Shown here piece after piece: positions 25,238 through 50,800 of a DNA stretch of 64,000 nucleotides. A model generated the notes under the pieces. The model saw nothing but the letters and a program-made list of their open reading frames with translations, was not told where the DNA came from and did not search any database. The stretch is from contig NC_088098.1 of assembly GCF_036370855.1 (NCBI RefSeq), forward strand, positions 33,917,981 through 33,981,980. Reading direction: 5' to 3'. Source of the DNA: Dromaius novaehollandiae. Lineage: Eukaryota; Chordata; Aves; Casuariiformes; Dromaiidae. Positions within the stretch are counted from its first letter, which is position 1; the number at the start of each line of letters is the position of its first letter. The position numbers and the translations under genes were made by a program.

Positions 25238-27158
25238 TTTATTACGCTGCTGAAGACTGGGAATCAGTTCTGGTAACAGCCTCTTTTCTGCTATTCAGGC
25301 TGCGGAAGTCAATACTACAATGTTATTACAAGGTCACTGTCCCAAAGAGGGAAAACATACAAACTCTCTCAGTACTGTCACTAGCAACCTCCTGTCCTGT
25401 TAAAATGGCAATACAAGCTGCAAGTGTAACACAGTTACAATTAGGTGCTGTCCAGTTGCTGGTGTATTTGCAACTGCTATTATTTTTCAATGGTAAAGAA
25501 CAGTCTTAAAGTTTTAAGCATCATACTGCAGTCAGATTAAGACTTCAGATAAAAGGAAGTGGCACAGATATTTACAACAGACACACATACAGTTATAGCA
25601 AATCATGTAAGGTTCCATTTGGCACAAAATAGGAAGTCAGAGCTTATGTCTGAGGCGACCACATGCTCACTGTTTTGATTGCATGATTGTAAAGAAATTG
25701 ATATTCGCATTACAACGCAAGACAAGTTACCATAACCTTTTGTGGAGGAGGAAGTGAATCAATAAAGGCCTTGTCTGTTAAGGTATTATTTCAAGTCTTA
25801 GCAGAAGAGAAACCAATATTTTAACTTAAATTACAAACTTCCCTTTTAAAATAAATCTGTTGTTGTTATACCTTAAAGGGTGTCAACAAAGGGTCTACGC
25901 ATCATGTGTCAGACCCACATTAGTCCCTTGCTTGTAAAACTGCACAGCTAATGCTCAGAAGAATCAAACGATGTAAGGCTACAGTACAGCCAAATTAACC
26001 TTTGTATTACATTTGCCAATAATTATTTCCATCATAAATAGAGCGCTTTCAGAGTAACTAGAAATTGTACTTTATCCAAACCTGGAGTCTACAAGTGGTG
26101 AGAGAGAGACTTTAGAGTCAGGTTAAATATATTGCATAGGCTAGATAAATATTTAAATCCAAATTCTGAAAGTAATTTGGCTTGATTGTGAAATTATTCA
26201 AAACTGAACAGAAAGGAAAAAAAATACATGTATAAAAAACATCTGAAAACAATTTTGGGTTGACCATAACCACAAGTTACAGAATATCTTACTTAAAAAG
26301 CACATTTCCTACTGCTTTTCAAAAAGTAGAGAAACAGAAGCACAATTTGAAAGAGCTCTGTTTTTTCTACCGATCTATTCCTTCTAAAATACCTGCTCAA
26401 CCTCAGCTTGCCTTCTTCAGTTTAATCTAAGCCAAGATTAGCAGTGGACACAGTGCGTCACAACACTGAATACTGTACTTCCAACCCATGCTTCAGCTTT
26501 ACTTGCCTGAATCTTTATTTTGAAACAATAACAAAGCTTTATACTTTACAGCTTGCTCATAATAGAGACTATTGTTTAACAGGAAGTGTCAGAGACCTCA
26601 ACTATCATTTTTAAAGCATTTGAAAACTAAATTATAATTAACAAGAGTGTTTGTGATGCAAGTATTTTTTTTTTAATGTGTTCCTACAGGTTTGCATGTT
26701 TTAATATTCCCTTGTATTGGCATATTGTTCCCAGATATAAATCCTGTCAAGCAGTGTAGTTTTCTGAAAGATAGTATCTTCCATCCTAATCACATTTTCA
26801 ATAAACTCTGTAAAAGACAGTCAATGAGTAGACTATGATAAAGTGCATATATTCCATTTTGGTATGGGCAAAGAAGTTTTGGACTGAGAAAGTTATTCAT
26901 ACTGTAAATTGAAAACCACATAAAAATCCCACTGTGGCTGTTCAGCACCCCACAATTAAGTTGTCCCACCAAGCAGTGCCCAAAAATTATTTTTTCAAGT
27001 TTCTTGTCAGCCAAAAAAAAAAAGTAACTTACAACATATTAAAAATAATGGCTCCTTTTTAATTAGATTCTGAGAATCATGAATTTATGTAATCCTTGAA
27101 AACTACAGCTCCCCCAAGGCTAGCGCACTGCCTTGACAACTTGTAAGTAGTATGTATT
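25238..27158 (-). other. KICS2: Probable 3' UTR of KICS2
   Basis: AT-rich sequence directly after the KICS2 stop on the minus strand. Minus-strand AATAAA signals (TTTATT on the plus strand) lie at 26514-26519 and 25238-25243. The extent is inferred; further signals occur below 24.2 kb, so the UTR could be longer. Confidence 0.45.
26514..26519 (-). terminator. Candidate poly(A) signal of KICS2 (proximal)
   Basis: AATAAA on the minus strand about 640 bases after the stop, followed on that strand by loosely GU-rich sequence (GTTGTGACGCACTGTGT). A second candidate lies at 25238-25243. I cannot tell which is used. Confidence 0.3.
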
Positions 27159-36530
<9,372 letters not shown>

Positions 36531-38795
36531 TGAATTTTGGGGGGTTTAATATCCTTACTCCAGAAGCAGTAGCCTCCCTCCTGCCCTGCAAAACACGTGC
36601 TTGTGACAGACTCCAGAGCAGTCTTTGCCTGCCTCAGCGTTGCAATGAGACATGTTTGGTTTTTAATAGCAGATGATGAGTCTAAATGATTACTTGGTGT
36701 GGAAGATTACTTACCAGAATGTCATTTCAGTACGTATATATCCAATTCCCCAGTTACACCGGGAAAGAGAGAGATAAATGTAGAGGTGACATATGGGAAA
36801 TAGGATGTCAGGATCCCACACTAAATTAAAAATTTAAAAAATAGTAATTTTCTTCCATCTGAACTTGGGACAAGTATGCAGGATTTTGCTCAGTGTAACA
36901 AAATGTCCTACCAGCTGTGACTTGTTTGAATTGTCTCTATTGCTTAGCAGAAGATGCAGCTCCCCACATTCTCAAATGCCTGAAGTTCACAGTAACATAC
37001 ATTCAGAATTCAGTAATTTATAACTCAACTATGGCTGGAATGCAGTAGATAGCATGCTAACTGCAGAAAAGAAGCTATGAATCCTGACTTCAGGAAGACA
37101 AAAATAGTCATAGAATAAAATTACCATTTTTTAAGTTTGCCCTGGAGGATCTACACTAATTTTTTAATGATTCAGTGTTTGGCCTTGCCAAGTATTTTCT
37201 AATGATCTTAGTCAAGAGATTTCATAAGCTTTTAGTGTTTCAGTACGAAGTACTCTCACAATATCTTTCCCAAGAAAATCTTGACACCCTGAGTCCTAAA
37301 GGCTCTAAAGCCAGAAGGCAAATGGAAAGAATCAAAGTTTTACTTGTATAGCTATTTATTTGTGCATTGGCTGGGTTCATAATGTGTTTTAATTATTTTA
37401 GATTGGCAGTATTAGCACTGGTTCCTATTACAAGCTGCCTACTCTTAAAAACTTTGTCTTGTTTTTTCTGAAACAAATCTGAAACCCATTGTCACGCTGA
37501 AGTGCTCTTGCCTAAACATCATTCAGTATTGCCAAAATACAAGAGCTTGTGGGTGACCTTATTCTGATCTGTCCTTGTGGGACTTGATTTCTGTCAGCTC
37601 CTGCAGGATACTTCCAGCTTGTCTGAATACTTTGGAGTTTTTCCTCCCTTCAACTTCTGCAGTCTGCTGGTAAGCCATTTCAGAGATCGTGAATTGTTCA
37701 AATTAATCCCCTTTCATTTGGATTAAGGTTTGGACAGATCAACTCCCTGAGTTGATTTACCATGGAAGCAAAGGGTGCAACACAAAAGCTGAGCAGAAAA
37801 TATGAGGCCATGGAAAGAATGAGGTTGCAGCAGCACTGGTTGTTTCAGCTCTTGCCGCATAGCCCCCTAGCCTACAGATCTAGTCTCCTGCTTGCACTTA
37901 ACAGGCTGTTCCTCCTCTGGTGGTTGAGCTGCAACATTCCAGCTACCCCAAAATTGCAAGTTCAAAGCGTATCTTTTCTCAAGCTAAATGCTCAAAGTGA
38001 ACAGCAGCAGACCAGCAAGCATTCAAAGATGAAGTTGCAGGAAACAATCAGAACATACTGCAATTTAAATAGGCACCAGATGTGAAAACTGACTTTTGGT
38101 CTGAGGCAGCTTAACCACATCATGCAATATAGTTTTTAGACTGTAGTATTGTACTGCAAGCATGGCAGGCTAAGACTGGGTTCACATGCAGAACTTGTAT
38201 TTATCAGACCAACTGAACTGACAAAAAAAAGTCTGACATACCTCTTCTCACTTCTCTTACCTAGAGGCAAGCATCAGTCTTTGTATATACACTTAATTTA
38301 GAATGGAATGTAACATCTTCGAAAAGGATCAAGCAAGAACTAAAGGTTTTGGCTTTAAATGCTTAAAACTTGAGCTTAACTGAAGCTATGAGAAGCTATT
38401 CTTAGTTGAAGAAGGGTTTGAGTTCTGCATACTCAAAACTGCCAACTTTTTTCCTCAATTCAGATATTTTTCTCAAGAGCCCCTGAGGGGCAAGAGGAAT
38501 GTAGGATTTTATAGCTGTTCAACAATAAACTTATTCTGACCTGAAAAGTTATTGTTTTGTTTTATTGATTTTTGGTACATTTTGGTACCTTGGGTCAGCA
38601 CCTAACAGCAGCTGTGATTACAAAGCATAATGAACAGTTTTACTAACACAACAAAGCAGAACTACAGCTGCCTCAATTTGAAGGCAATCATAGCTGTAAA
38701 CAGTGAGCTGCTGACAGTTTACAGAAAACCTGGGGGAGAGGGAGGAGAGGAATTCTTAGGGACCAGTGGCACAAGTTCCAAAAGAAAACTGAGAG
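36531..38795. other. Intergenic stretch between KICS2 promoter and RPL18A 3' end
   Basis: 2.3 kb of AT-rich sequence. A short open frame at 37762-38085 shows no family features. No repeat family or RNA gene is recognised. Confidence 0.65.
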
Positions 38796-38815
38796 TCAAA
38801 GGTTCAGATAAGACC

Positions 38816-38821
38816 TTTATT
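38816..38821 (-). terminator. RPL18A: RPL18A poly(A) signal
   Basis: AATAAA on the minus strand, 30 bases after the RPL18A stop. This gives the very short 3' UTR typical of ribosomal protein mRNAs, with cleavage expected near 38795-38805. Confidence 0.85.
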
Positions 38822-38851
38822 ACAACACAGAGTTGATGACCTGTTTTGTAC

Positions 38852-42428
<3,577 letters not shown>

Positions 42429-42610
42429 AGTGCTGCCGCCTCGACCGCCCCCAGGAAAAGAAAGGCCTGGTGCGCAGCAGCGTCCCTGCACCCGCCGGCG
42501 GCTAGCCCCGCCCCCGCGGCACCCTCTTCGCCTATTGGCTGGGGGCAGAGCGCGATTGGATGAGGCAGCTATCTGTCTGCGCGCGCAGCCGGCTGACGTC
42601 GCTTCCGGGG
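42429..42610 (-). promoter_or_regulatory. RPL18A: RPL18A promoter and 5'TOP leader
   Basis: On the minus strand a pyrimidine tract CCTTTCTTTTCCT (42465-42453) marks the probable start, giving a leader of about 37 nt and a TOP motif that subjects translation to mTORC1/LARP1. Upstream are GC boxes (about 42506-42516), two CCAAT boxes (42534-42538 and 42555-42559), and a CRE core TGACGTC (42594-42600) abutting an ETS site CCCGGAAGC (42601-42609). This is a standard ribosomal-protein layout within a CpG island covering about 41930-42960. Confidence 0.8.
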
Positions 42611-42960
42611 GAAGCGGGCAGGCTCGCATGGCTGCACCGGTGGCGCTGGTGCGGGACTTCCCTGTTTCCTGTGCCCCAAGTCCGCGCCGCCCCGTGCCCT
42701 TGGGTGCTGCTCGATTTTTGGTGGTAACAAATTTTTCGACGGACCTGGTCTGCCGTGGGTGCGTGTCACGCGTGCACGTGCGTGTCCGCGCCGGGGCGGG
42801 CAGGTGACCCGCGTCCTGCCTCCCCCGTGCTGCCGTCGTGGCCGCCCCAAAGGGGCCGCACAGCCGCCCGTGGGGCAGGCGGCAGGTCAGCGGGCCCGCA
42901 GAGGTGGCCCTTGGCCGGCGGCCCCTGGAGGGCACAAGGTTGCTAACTGCAGTGAGTTTT

Positions 42961-43860
42961 GCCTCTCTGAATTCCCTTACGGCACCGCAATTTTGTATTT
43001 TTATGATGTTAGTTTTGGTATGATATCGGTTGCCACATTTTATGGTTCGGTTTTGATATGGTATTTTTCCCCCAGTTTGTCCCGAGTATTTGTATTCCTG
43101 TATGCTATTAATAAGAAACAGTTCTGCAGTAACTATGGATTAAGTTTTCTCCTTAAACATTGTGCAGGCTATGGTTTTGCAAATTGCCCTTCCAGAGCTG
43201 TGAAACTTTTTTTTTTTTTAACTGAAAAAGTACTATAACAGTAGAAACTGCCGTGGTGAGGCACGTTATTTTGTAATATTTGTTCCTGCACTTCTTTGTG
43301 TTCAGCCTCTTTCTTTAAGTCTCATTTTACAAATGTGCACACTTTCAGACATACTAAAACGCTCATAAATTTGATGGTAGCACAATCATTTGCAGGACAG
43401 AGACCAATGCTGTATTAGTCAAAGTCAGATAAACTGCCTTGTTCATCTGCTTAAAGCTAAGCAGGTGGTGCTGCTTTTGTGGAACTTAGGCTTAGGCCCT
43501 TTTAGTGCGGGTTATTGAACAAGTTATTCTGGTCGGAATTACGACGCTAACGTCACTTCAAAGGAACGCGTTGTGTCCTAGCTTAACATGCAGCGACATG
43601 ACCAGCCACAACTAATACTCTCAGCTTTCTTGTCGATGGCATACGCAGGAGAGAGAACGAAACAAAATCTCTAGATTCTGGAGCGAACTTATGGGTGGAA
43701 CAGTGCAGTCTTGATTTATGAAACCGATTGATTTTACAATGTTATTTTACGGTCGCACGCACGACTGCCTCATAGCTATCTGTTAAGTCTCTAATAACTA
43801 GTGCGTAAAGCACGTTTTAGGGGGGGAAAACGTTTTTGATAGCTACATTGTGCCTTTTGG
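42961..43860. other. Intergenic stretch between RPL18A and XPOT CpG islands
   Basis: About 0.9 kb of AT-rich sequence separating the two divergent genes' islands. No gene, repeat family or small RNA is recognised. Confidence 0.6.
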
Positions 43861-44146
43861 ATGCGCATAAAATATTTCCATCTCGCACCTGCCCACCTCG
43901 CCGATGCCATGCCGCCCAGCGGCGGTGGGGGAAGCCGCCGGCGCGACGCTTTCCTGCCTGCCTGAACGTGGCCGCAGCCTCTGCAGGCGGGGCCTGCTCC
44001 GCGCCCGCCCCCCCTCCCGAGAGGCCCCGCGGCCGGGGAGGTGATGTATCCCGGCATGCCCGGCGGCTCGCGGCCGGGTGGCAGAGGGGGAGGTGAGTGC
44101 GCGGGTCGCCCCCGCCTCCCCACGCCGGCGCGGAGGGTGCCGCAGA

Positions 44147-44166
44147 GCACGCCGGGAGCTGTAGTC
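44147..44166 (-). promoter_or_regulatory. ZNF143/Staf (SBS)-type site
   Basis: The minus strand reads GACTACAGCTCCCGGCGTGC, close to the ZNF143/THAP11 promoter consensus ACTACAnYTCCCRGCRTGC. Such sites are common near starts of housekeeping CpG-island genes. Confidence 0.6.
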
Positions 44167-44299
44167 CGGTGGCGTGGCTTCCGCGCGGCTGGCCGGCGGG
44201 CGCGAGGGGCGGGGGCGTTTTCCCTTCCCGGGGCGGGCGACGGCCGTTTCGCACGCGCGAGGGCGGCGGCACCTCCCCTTGGGCCGCCTCCTCCTCTTC

Positions 44300-44421
44300 T
44301 CGCCGCCAGCTGAGGCGGCGCGGCGCGGCGCGGCCTGGCCCGCTCCCTATGCTCGTGGCGCTCTCGGAGCTGTGGGGGTCGGAGCCGGCAGCGCCGCCGC
44401 GATGGCGGAGTGACCGGGAAG
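44300..44421 (+). other. XPOT: XPOT non-coding exon 1 (start approximate)
   Basis: GC-rich sequence ending in GGGAAG before GTAACGG. It fits a 5' UTR exon spliced to the acceptor at 47699, because the XPOT start codon is 74 bases into the next exon. Two upstream ATGs lie in it: 44349 and 44402. The exact transcription start is unknown. Confidence 0.55.
44402..44413 (+). promoter_or_regulatory. Minimal upstream ORF in the XPOT leader
   Basis: ATG GCG GAG TGA, a three-residue uORF eight bases before the exon 1 donor. A second ATG at 44349 would, after splicing, run 38 codons and stop at 47741-47743, 30 bases before the XPOT start. Both depend on the inferred exon 1. Confidence 0.4.
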
Positions 44422-47400
44422 GTAACGGCGGGGGGTGACGCAGCCGCGGGGCGGGGGGCGCAGGGCTGTTGCGCCGTTGGCGGGCGGGGGCTGCAGCGCG
44501 CCCCTCGCCCCGGCGCCAGGCCGAGGGGAGGCGGGCCGGGCCGGCGCCGGGCTCTGCCGAGCCCTGCCGAGCTGCTCTGCCGGTTCGCTTAAGCCCGGCG
44601 CCGCCGCCTCGGCAGCTGTTAGGGGAGGGGGGGGACGGGGAGGGTGCCGCAGCCTGGCCCTGCCGAGGGGAGCGGGGGTGCCGGGGGCCGGCTCTCTGCC
44701 CCCGGCCTGCCGCATCGCTGTGAGCCGTCCGGGGGGGGGGGGGGGGACTGGAAAAGGTCTAAGAAATACCAGGATTTTTCTTTTCTGCTTTAAAGCTTTA
44801 GGTTGCAGTGCGCTTATATTCCCGCTGGTGCGGGACCTGTCTCAGTCTGTGTCCTGCTTTATACCTTCGGTGAGGGAGAAGGTAGCCATAAGCTCTTAAA
44901 CTGCAGCGTGAGGGGATGGCCCTGCCCACGTACCTCCATGTTCAGCTGCCCTCGGCGGGCTCGCAGGCAGCGGTCCGCGCTGCCCTACGCGCGGGAGCCG
45001 GCGTCTGGCTCGGCTGCCGGCCACTGCAGCGGCCGCGCGGCCGAGGAGGAGTGCTTTGTCACTCCGCAGTGACCCGAGGAAGGGATTGCAGAGGTTAAGT
45101 TACAGCCCCGGTGTCTTCGCTGCGGATCTGGAGGCCATGGGATGTGCGTGCCTGGTCACTGCTGCTGGCAGAGCTTTTGAGCCATGCGGAGAATGGCGTT
45201 GGCTCTTTAGCGGAATCCGTTGAGGGGGCAAGAAAACTTTAGTCCTCACAGAGAATTTCTGGCCAGTAAGAATATGCCTGACACCAACACCTGATCTGTC
45301 ACTCCCCAAAAGAAGAACTTTCTAGTCCAGTTTAAAAGTTTGAGCAGTGACCATTACAGAGGTGTTCATTTCAAGTATACTTTGTATACATAATTGTAAA
45401 TTTCTAAGAGTCTGTAAATATGTTCAAGATTTGTGACAAGCAAAACAAAGCTCTAAAAAGAATGTAAGAGATGATCTTTCCCTATATTTATTTTATTAGG
45501 GAGAAAATTCAAGGGAATTAAAATGAAGTGTGTAGCTGGCTCCCTGTGTGCTATCACAATTTTGTATGTACCTAAAACAAGTGCTGTAAATGAGGTATTC
45601 TTTAATTACTAATTGGTCTAATGGTTAACATCTGTAGTCAAAATGCTGTGAACGCTTTCATTGTTAGGGCATGTCTGGACCCAAGTTACACACCTCTGAC
45701 CATGTTAGTTTTTTTACAGCAGCAATCCTTCCTACACAAAGTGTGACCACAGTTTTTTTCCTGCATTAAAGCAGACTCTACCATTTTAAATATTTGATAC
45801 TTGAGAGGGAATAGACTGTCTTGGTGAGAAGAATGTATACCTGTATGACCTTGCTGTAAAGGACTGTGCTCTCCTAACTGTAGTAAGATCAAATTGCCAA
45901 TGAACATAGTGTACCAGTTTAAAAACAAAAAAACAAAACAATTCTGCATAAATAAGGCTTAGTACTTCCTACACAGCTACATATTAACTCTTAATGTTGC
46001 TAATTCATACTGTTTTTAAATAAAGCTTGATTTTAAAATGAGTTGTTACGGCATTTGAACTGATCTTCTGAGATGGCTATTCCATTAAGTATCGTCTAGA
46101 GTTGACTAGCCAACTGAAACTCTTAAAACAGAGTATGTGGTGGAAGATCAAATTTTAAATGTGCTTATGTAGCATACGTAAGTTATTTAGAATTGGGTAG
46201 CATTGTTAGCTAAACATGCGACGAGAATACATCCTTGAGTCAGGTTACTTTTAACAGCAAAACTTGTCACCGGTCTGTAGAAGATTAATCTTTTGAGCAG
46301 ATGATATAGGGATATCATCAGGAAAATATGCTTGTATATGTTAGGAGTTTTATTTATATAACTGTGGACCACACCCTAACTGGAAGATGCTGTCAGAAAA
46401 GCATTTTCCCCTTAGCATTTTAACTTTATTTTAATCTTCTGGCTGTTTTGGGCTAAGAAGTTGGGGGGAGGGTACAGAGAGAGGAGACTCAGTAGAGCAA
46501 CTTTAATCCCTAAAGGTTTTGACCCTGAGCAGACTTGCTCTGTATTGTAAGGTAGTGTGTGAAGCTTGTTTGCCACGAATCATTACTTTGTTCCAGAATA
46601 GAGAATTTTCTAGTTTCGCTGCTGTCAAGACCTGCATTTTTTTTTTTTTATGGACTGAGTTCTGCTTATGATGCATTTTGTTATGATTTACTCTAATGAG
46701 TTTTATAGAAGTGTATATTTGTCATCATATTAAATGCTGGGCTTTCTTTTGCATGCTTGCTGTCAATTGTAACCATGCCTCCTTTCTTGCTGTGGGGGAG
46801 GGTGAACAGTGGAGCATGCATGAGACATGCAATACTAAGAAATCGGAAGTTCTACCTATAGGCATGTAGGCAGTTTCTAACCACAGTTCCTTTGTATTTC
46901 ATCTCTTCCTCATGCCTATCATCTTGCTTTCCCCCCACATCCTGCCTACTTATGGAATAAGGCCTTATTTCAGGCCTAATTTACTGTGCTACCATATTGG
47001 ATTTTTTTTTAAGCTCTTGCTGTTTAACAGCAAGAGTGTTTGACAAAACCTTCTTATCTATTGTGTTTAATCAAGAGCATTGCAGAATGGCTTGTAGAGC
47101 TACATGATCTCTTCAGAACATTTGTCCAGCTTGGTTGTTAGTTTTGCACAGAATTTTCTTAAAAAAGAAATTACTAGTAAATTAGCACCCATTGTAAAGA
47201 ACAGGAAACTTGATTAACGACTCAGTATGAAGTATTTTGTGGTTAATTTCTGTGACACTTCTCCTGTTTGTGCTTGCTTTAGAAGAAAGACGTCCTGATG
47301 GTTTTGCTACTCTAGAGGAAATACTTTATAAATGGTTTTATGAAACATCTAACAATATTTGAGATGAGTAGAGATGCATATTTTTGCACTTGCTAGCCTT

Positions 47401-47699
47401 GTGAAATGGTAGACATTCTCTGTTAATTACAAACATTAATTTTTTGAAGAAAGCTCAAATATATGAGAACTTTAAATTTCCTTATTTCTTTAAAATAGTT
47501 TATTTTCTAGACAAATTCTAGTATCGATGAAGGACTTGAAATTTCTGATGTCTGTAGTAGAAGTATGTATGTTGCTGTCTTGGTGGGGTGCACACTATAT
47601 GTTTGAGTTTTGTGTGCAAACTGCTGTGGTTGTTGCTGTCATGCTTTTAAGTTCGGTTGTGATGCGGAGCAAAAAAAGTTGTTCTTTCTCTATTTTCAG
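44422..47699 (+). other. XPOT: XPOT intron 1
   Basis: A 3.28-kb intron. The first ~650 bases are CpG island, the rest AT-rich. No extra coding exon or repeat family is recognised. Confidence 0.55.
44731..44746 (+). repeat. Poly(G) run, 16 bp
   Basis: An uninterrupted G16 in XPOT intron 1, G-quadruplex prone and unreliable in assemblies. Confidence 0.8.
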
Positions 47700-47833
47700 A
47701 TGATTGTAGTTTCCCCTCTAGAAGAAGTGGGCAAGGCTGTTAGGAACAGGAAACAAAGAATATAGCAACAAAGATGGATGAACAAGCCCTTTTAGGGCTA
47801 AACCCAAATGCCGATGCAGACTTCAGACAAAGA
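47700..47833 (+). CDS. XPOT: XPOT exon 2 with the start codon (residues 1-20)
   Basis: The acceptor CTATTTTCAG is followed by 74 nt of leader, then ATG at 47774 in the context CAAAGATGG. The coding part is 47774-47833. The exon ends AGA before GTACGT, phase 0. Confidence 0.93.
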
Positions 47834-50800
47834 GTACGTAGTTAACTTACTTATCTCTCTAATAATTGGGGGTGCTATTTCAATGAAAAAAATCTAGTAT
47901 TTTCTTGACCACATATTGTTGCTTGGTTAACTGACACAAAGGGATTGTGGTGGTGTGTACTAAACTGAAAGTCATACATGTATGTAAACTAAAGGATGTG
48001 TCACCATTGTTATGAAATTGCACTTAACATATGTAGAATTTATTTCTCTGGGCTGCAACTTTCAGTGCTTTCAGTTCTTTGTACTTGTTGCTTAGCACCT
48101 CAAGTAGATTCCCCCAGAATAAAAAATATCCACTGAAAACAGAGTTGCTTGCAGTTGTCCTTTTAATTCTTAGCTGTTTTGTGGATTTGAATGGCTTACC
48201 TACTTTTAGTGTCTTTTAATGAAATGTGTATTTTTAACTATTGACTAAAAGATAAGAAATGCTTATATGAAAAGGCATTAAAATTTCCACAACTATTTAA
48301 AGAGAAAAATTTTCTGCATACTGTTTATGAAATTGATTTGAGTGTCTACAGGATGGCCTCCAGTAATATCTTTAAGAATTGATGCTAATGTCCAAGAATG
48401 TGGCTTGATACATCCTGGTGTTGCAAAGGAACCTGTTAAATTTGTTTCCTTTGTGGGTGCTTGCCCTGCTTGGAAGGATGAATATAGTTAATTTTTAATG
48501 TTTTGTTAATAGAATGCCATTATCAGATTTGAAGCTTATAGATTTATTGACCTTTTAACCATGCAGTCTGTATGCTTTTGAAATACTTTGTAGTAAAAGG
48601 TGACTTAACATTTCAGTATTCACGTAAGAAGTAGCTTATATAAAGTAAGCTATCAAACAATTTTTTGTAAGACTGTTCAGTGTAAGGAAATACTAGTACT
48701 ATCTCCAAGAAGTTAATTCTTGTTTTAATAACTAATTCAATCCATTGCATAATTACTTTGTGAAACTGATGAGTGGAAACAGTTATGTAGTAAAGAAAAA
48801 CAAAACCCGCAGCCTTGAAATAGAGACTTTGCAGACGTTATTTCGATTCTATTAATCTACTGTGTTTCAAAAATTCCTTTATTGGCTTTATAACAGGCCA
48901 TCCTAAATCTTAAAGCAATTAGATCAAATTAAATGTTAATAAAAGCATTTAGAAGGTCTGATGAGCAACTCAAGTATCTAAAACTGGGCAGAAATGGATA
49001 GTTCTTTCTAATCTCTTTTATAGATTCATAAACTAGACAATTGTCAGGTGATCAATGAAACATTGTATGTGAATGTTTCTTGAGCTTGAGGTGTAGAGTA
49101 TAGCCAGAGTGGTCCGGCAAGAATACTGAGTTGGTTTCGGTGAAAAATTTAAATGTCTTTTTACTTAGAACTTGTGAAAAGAATTGGATCTTGGACTTGA
49201 ACTTCCATCCTTGGAGATATTCAAAACCCAAGTAGACTAGTCTGTGAGCAACTTCCTCTAGCTGACCCTGCTTTGAGCTAGGAGGTTGGACTAGACTGTC
49301 TCCAGAAGTTCATTCCAACTCAACTCTGATTCTATGAATTTTATATTAAAGTAACAAAATCTTTATATTGGATGTAAAAATAAAATGGACACCTTTAGTA
49401 TTAGCATTTGCAGAAATACTCGTGCAGCGTGGTAATGAAGGAGCCATATAAACTCTTGGCTATATCCAAATACAGTTCATGCTTCCTGAAGGAGTAGAGT
49501 TTAAATGCGAGTCTAATGTGAATGAGATGTCTTGCTGTGGAGGGTTTTGGGGTTTTTTTAGGGGGTTTTGGTTGTTTTGTTGTTTTTAATGAAACATCTT
49601 TGGACGCTTGCAGGCACTAGCCTACTTTGAGCAGCTGAAGGTATCTCAGGATGCTTGGCAAGTCTGTGCAGAAGCATTAGCTCAGAGTATATACAGGTAA
49701 TGTATCTAAGAATCATTTGCAATATGTTTGGGTCAGCTTGTTTTTAGCTCTACAGCATAACAGCGAGGGAAACTATGAACCAGGTAATTGGGAAGCTGTA
49801 CATTAAAATGGATTTAATGCATACAATTTTAGTGACACTATTGATTTGTAACTTGTGTATTATGTCTTCCAGGGAGGAGCAATGTATAAATAAAGCTCCA
49901 TATTAATTTAATAGCTGAAAAAAACATTGCTTTATGAAATCCAAGAAAAAAGAATGTGTTCTAGTGCCTCGATATTATAGAAGTATTGTCTTTTGGGGGG
50001 GGGGGAGGGGAATGCTGGGAATGTTTTAATTGTGAAAACATGGGCTTTATATGCAGTAAGCTTGAAAATAGTTCATTGTTCCCACTCTCCTACTGAGCAG
50101 GCCATCTCATTTTTCATGAAACTGATACAAAGCTTGTGTAGTCACTAGTATTTTTGCATGAGAGCATGTATTTATATCTCAAACACTACGTTGTTCCTTT
50201 ATCATAGAATCGCACAATAATTCAGTTTGGAAGGGACCTCAGCTATGTACCTCCCAAATAACAATAAGAAAATAGTGATTTACAGTGAATGCTTCTTTTT
50301 GTACCATATTTATCAAAACTTCTCTGACTACATCGGAGTAGACAGTGTTTTACAAAACCATGCAAAACTCAAAAAGAGCAGTTTCTGTTCTCCATTTACT
50401 AAAATGCATGCTGATTGTTGTTAAAAGTTTTAGTCTAAGATAAATGTAATAACTATAGCATGTAGAATGGTTCTCCTTAGTCTATATCTCAGTGTGTCTT
50501 TAGCTTTGCTGTTTAGACACAGTGTGCAACTCTCACCCAGTGTACTAATGGTCCCCTGAACATATTATTGAAGCTTAATAGTTTGGGTTGTTTTTTTTTT
50601 TTTTTTTTTTAAGACAGGATGCAGTAGTTATTGTAGTATTGTATGTTCAAGGCAGAAATGAAAGAACAATGGGTTGGTGGAGATAGGAAAAAAATAGAAA
50701 TATTAATTTAATAATTGCTCACTTTTAACATATGAACTGCTCAAGTATTTGTCACTTTTATTTTTAAGTAACAGCGGTAGCTTTTTTCTAATGTATAGCA

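Larger units (their letters stand above)
43880..45090 (+). promoter_or_regulatory. XPOT: XPOT CpG-island promoter region
   Basis: A dense CpG island with no TATA box. A ZNF143-type site lies at 44147-44166, and a related half-site ATCCCGGCATGCC at 44048-44060. The first exon donor GAAG|GTAACG at 44421/44422 places transcription initiation upstream of it, probably 44200-44340. A G16 run at 44731-44746 lies in intron 1. Confidence 0.65.
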
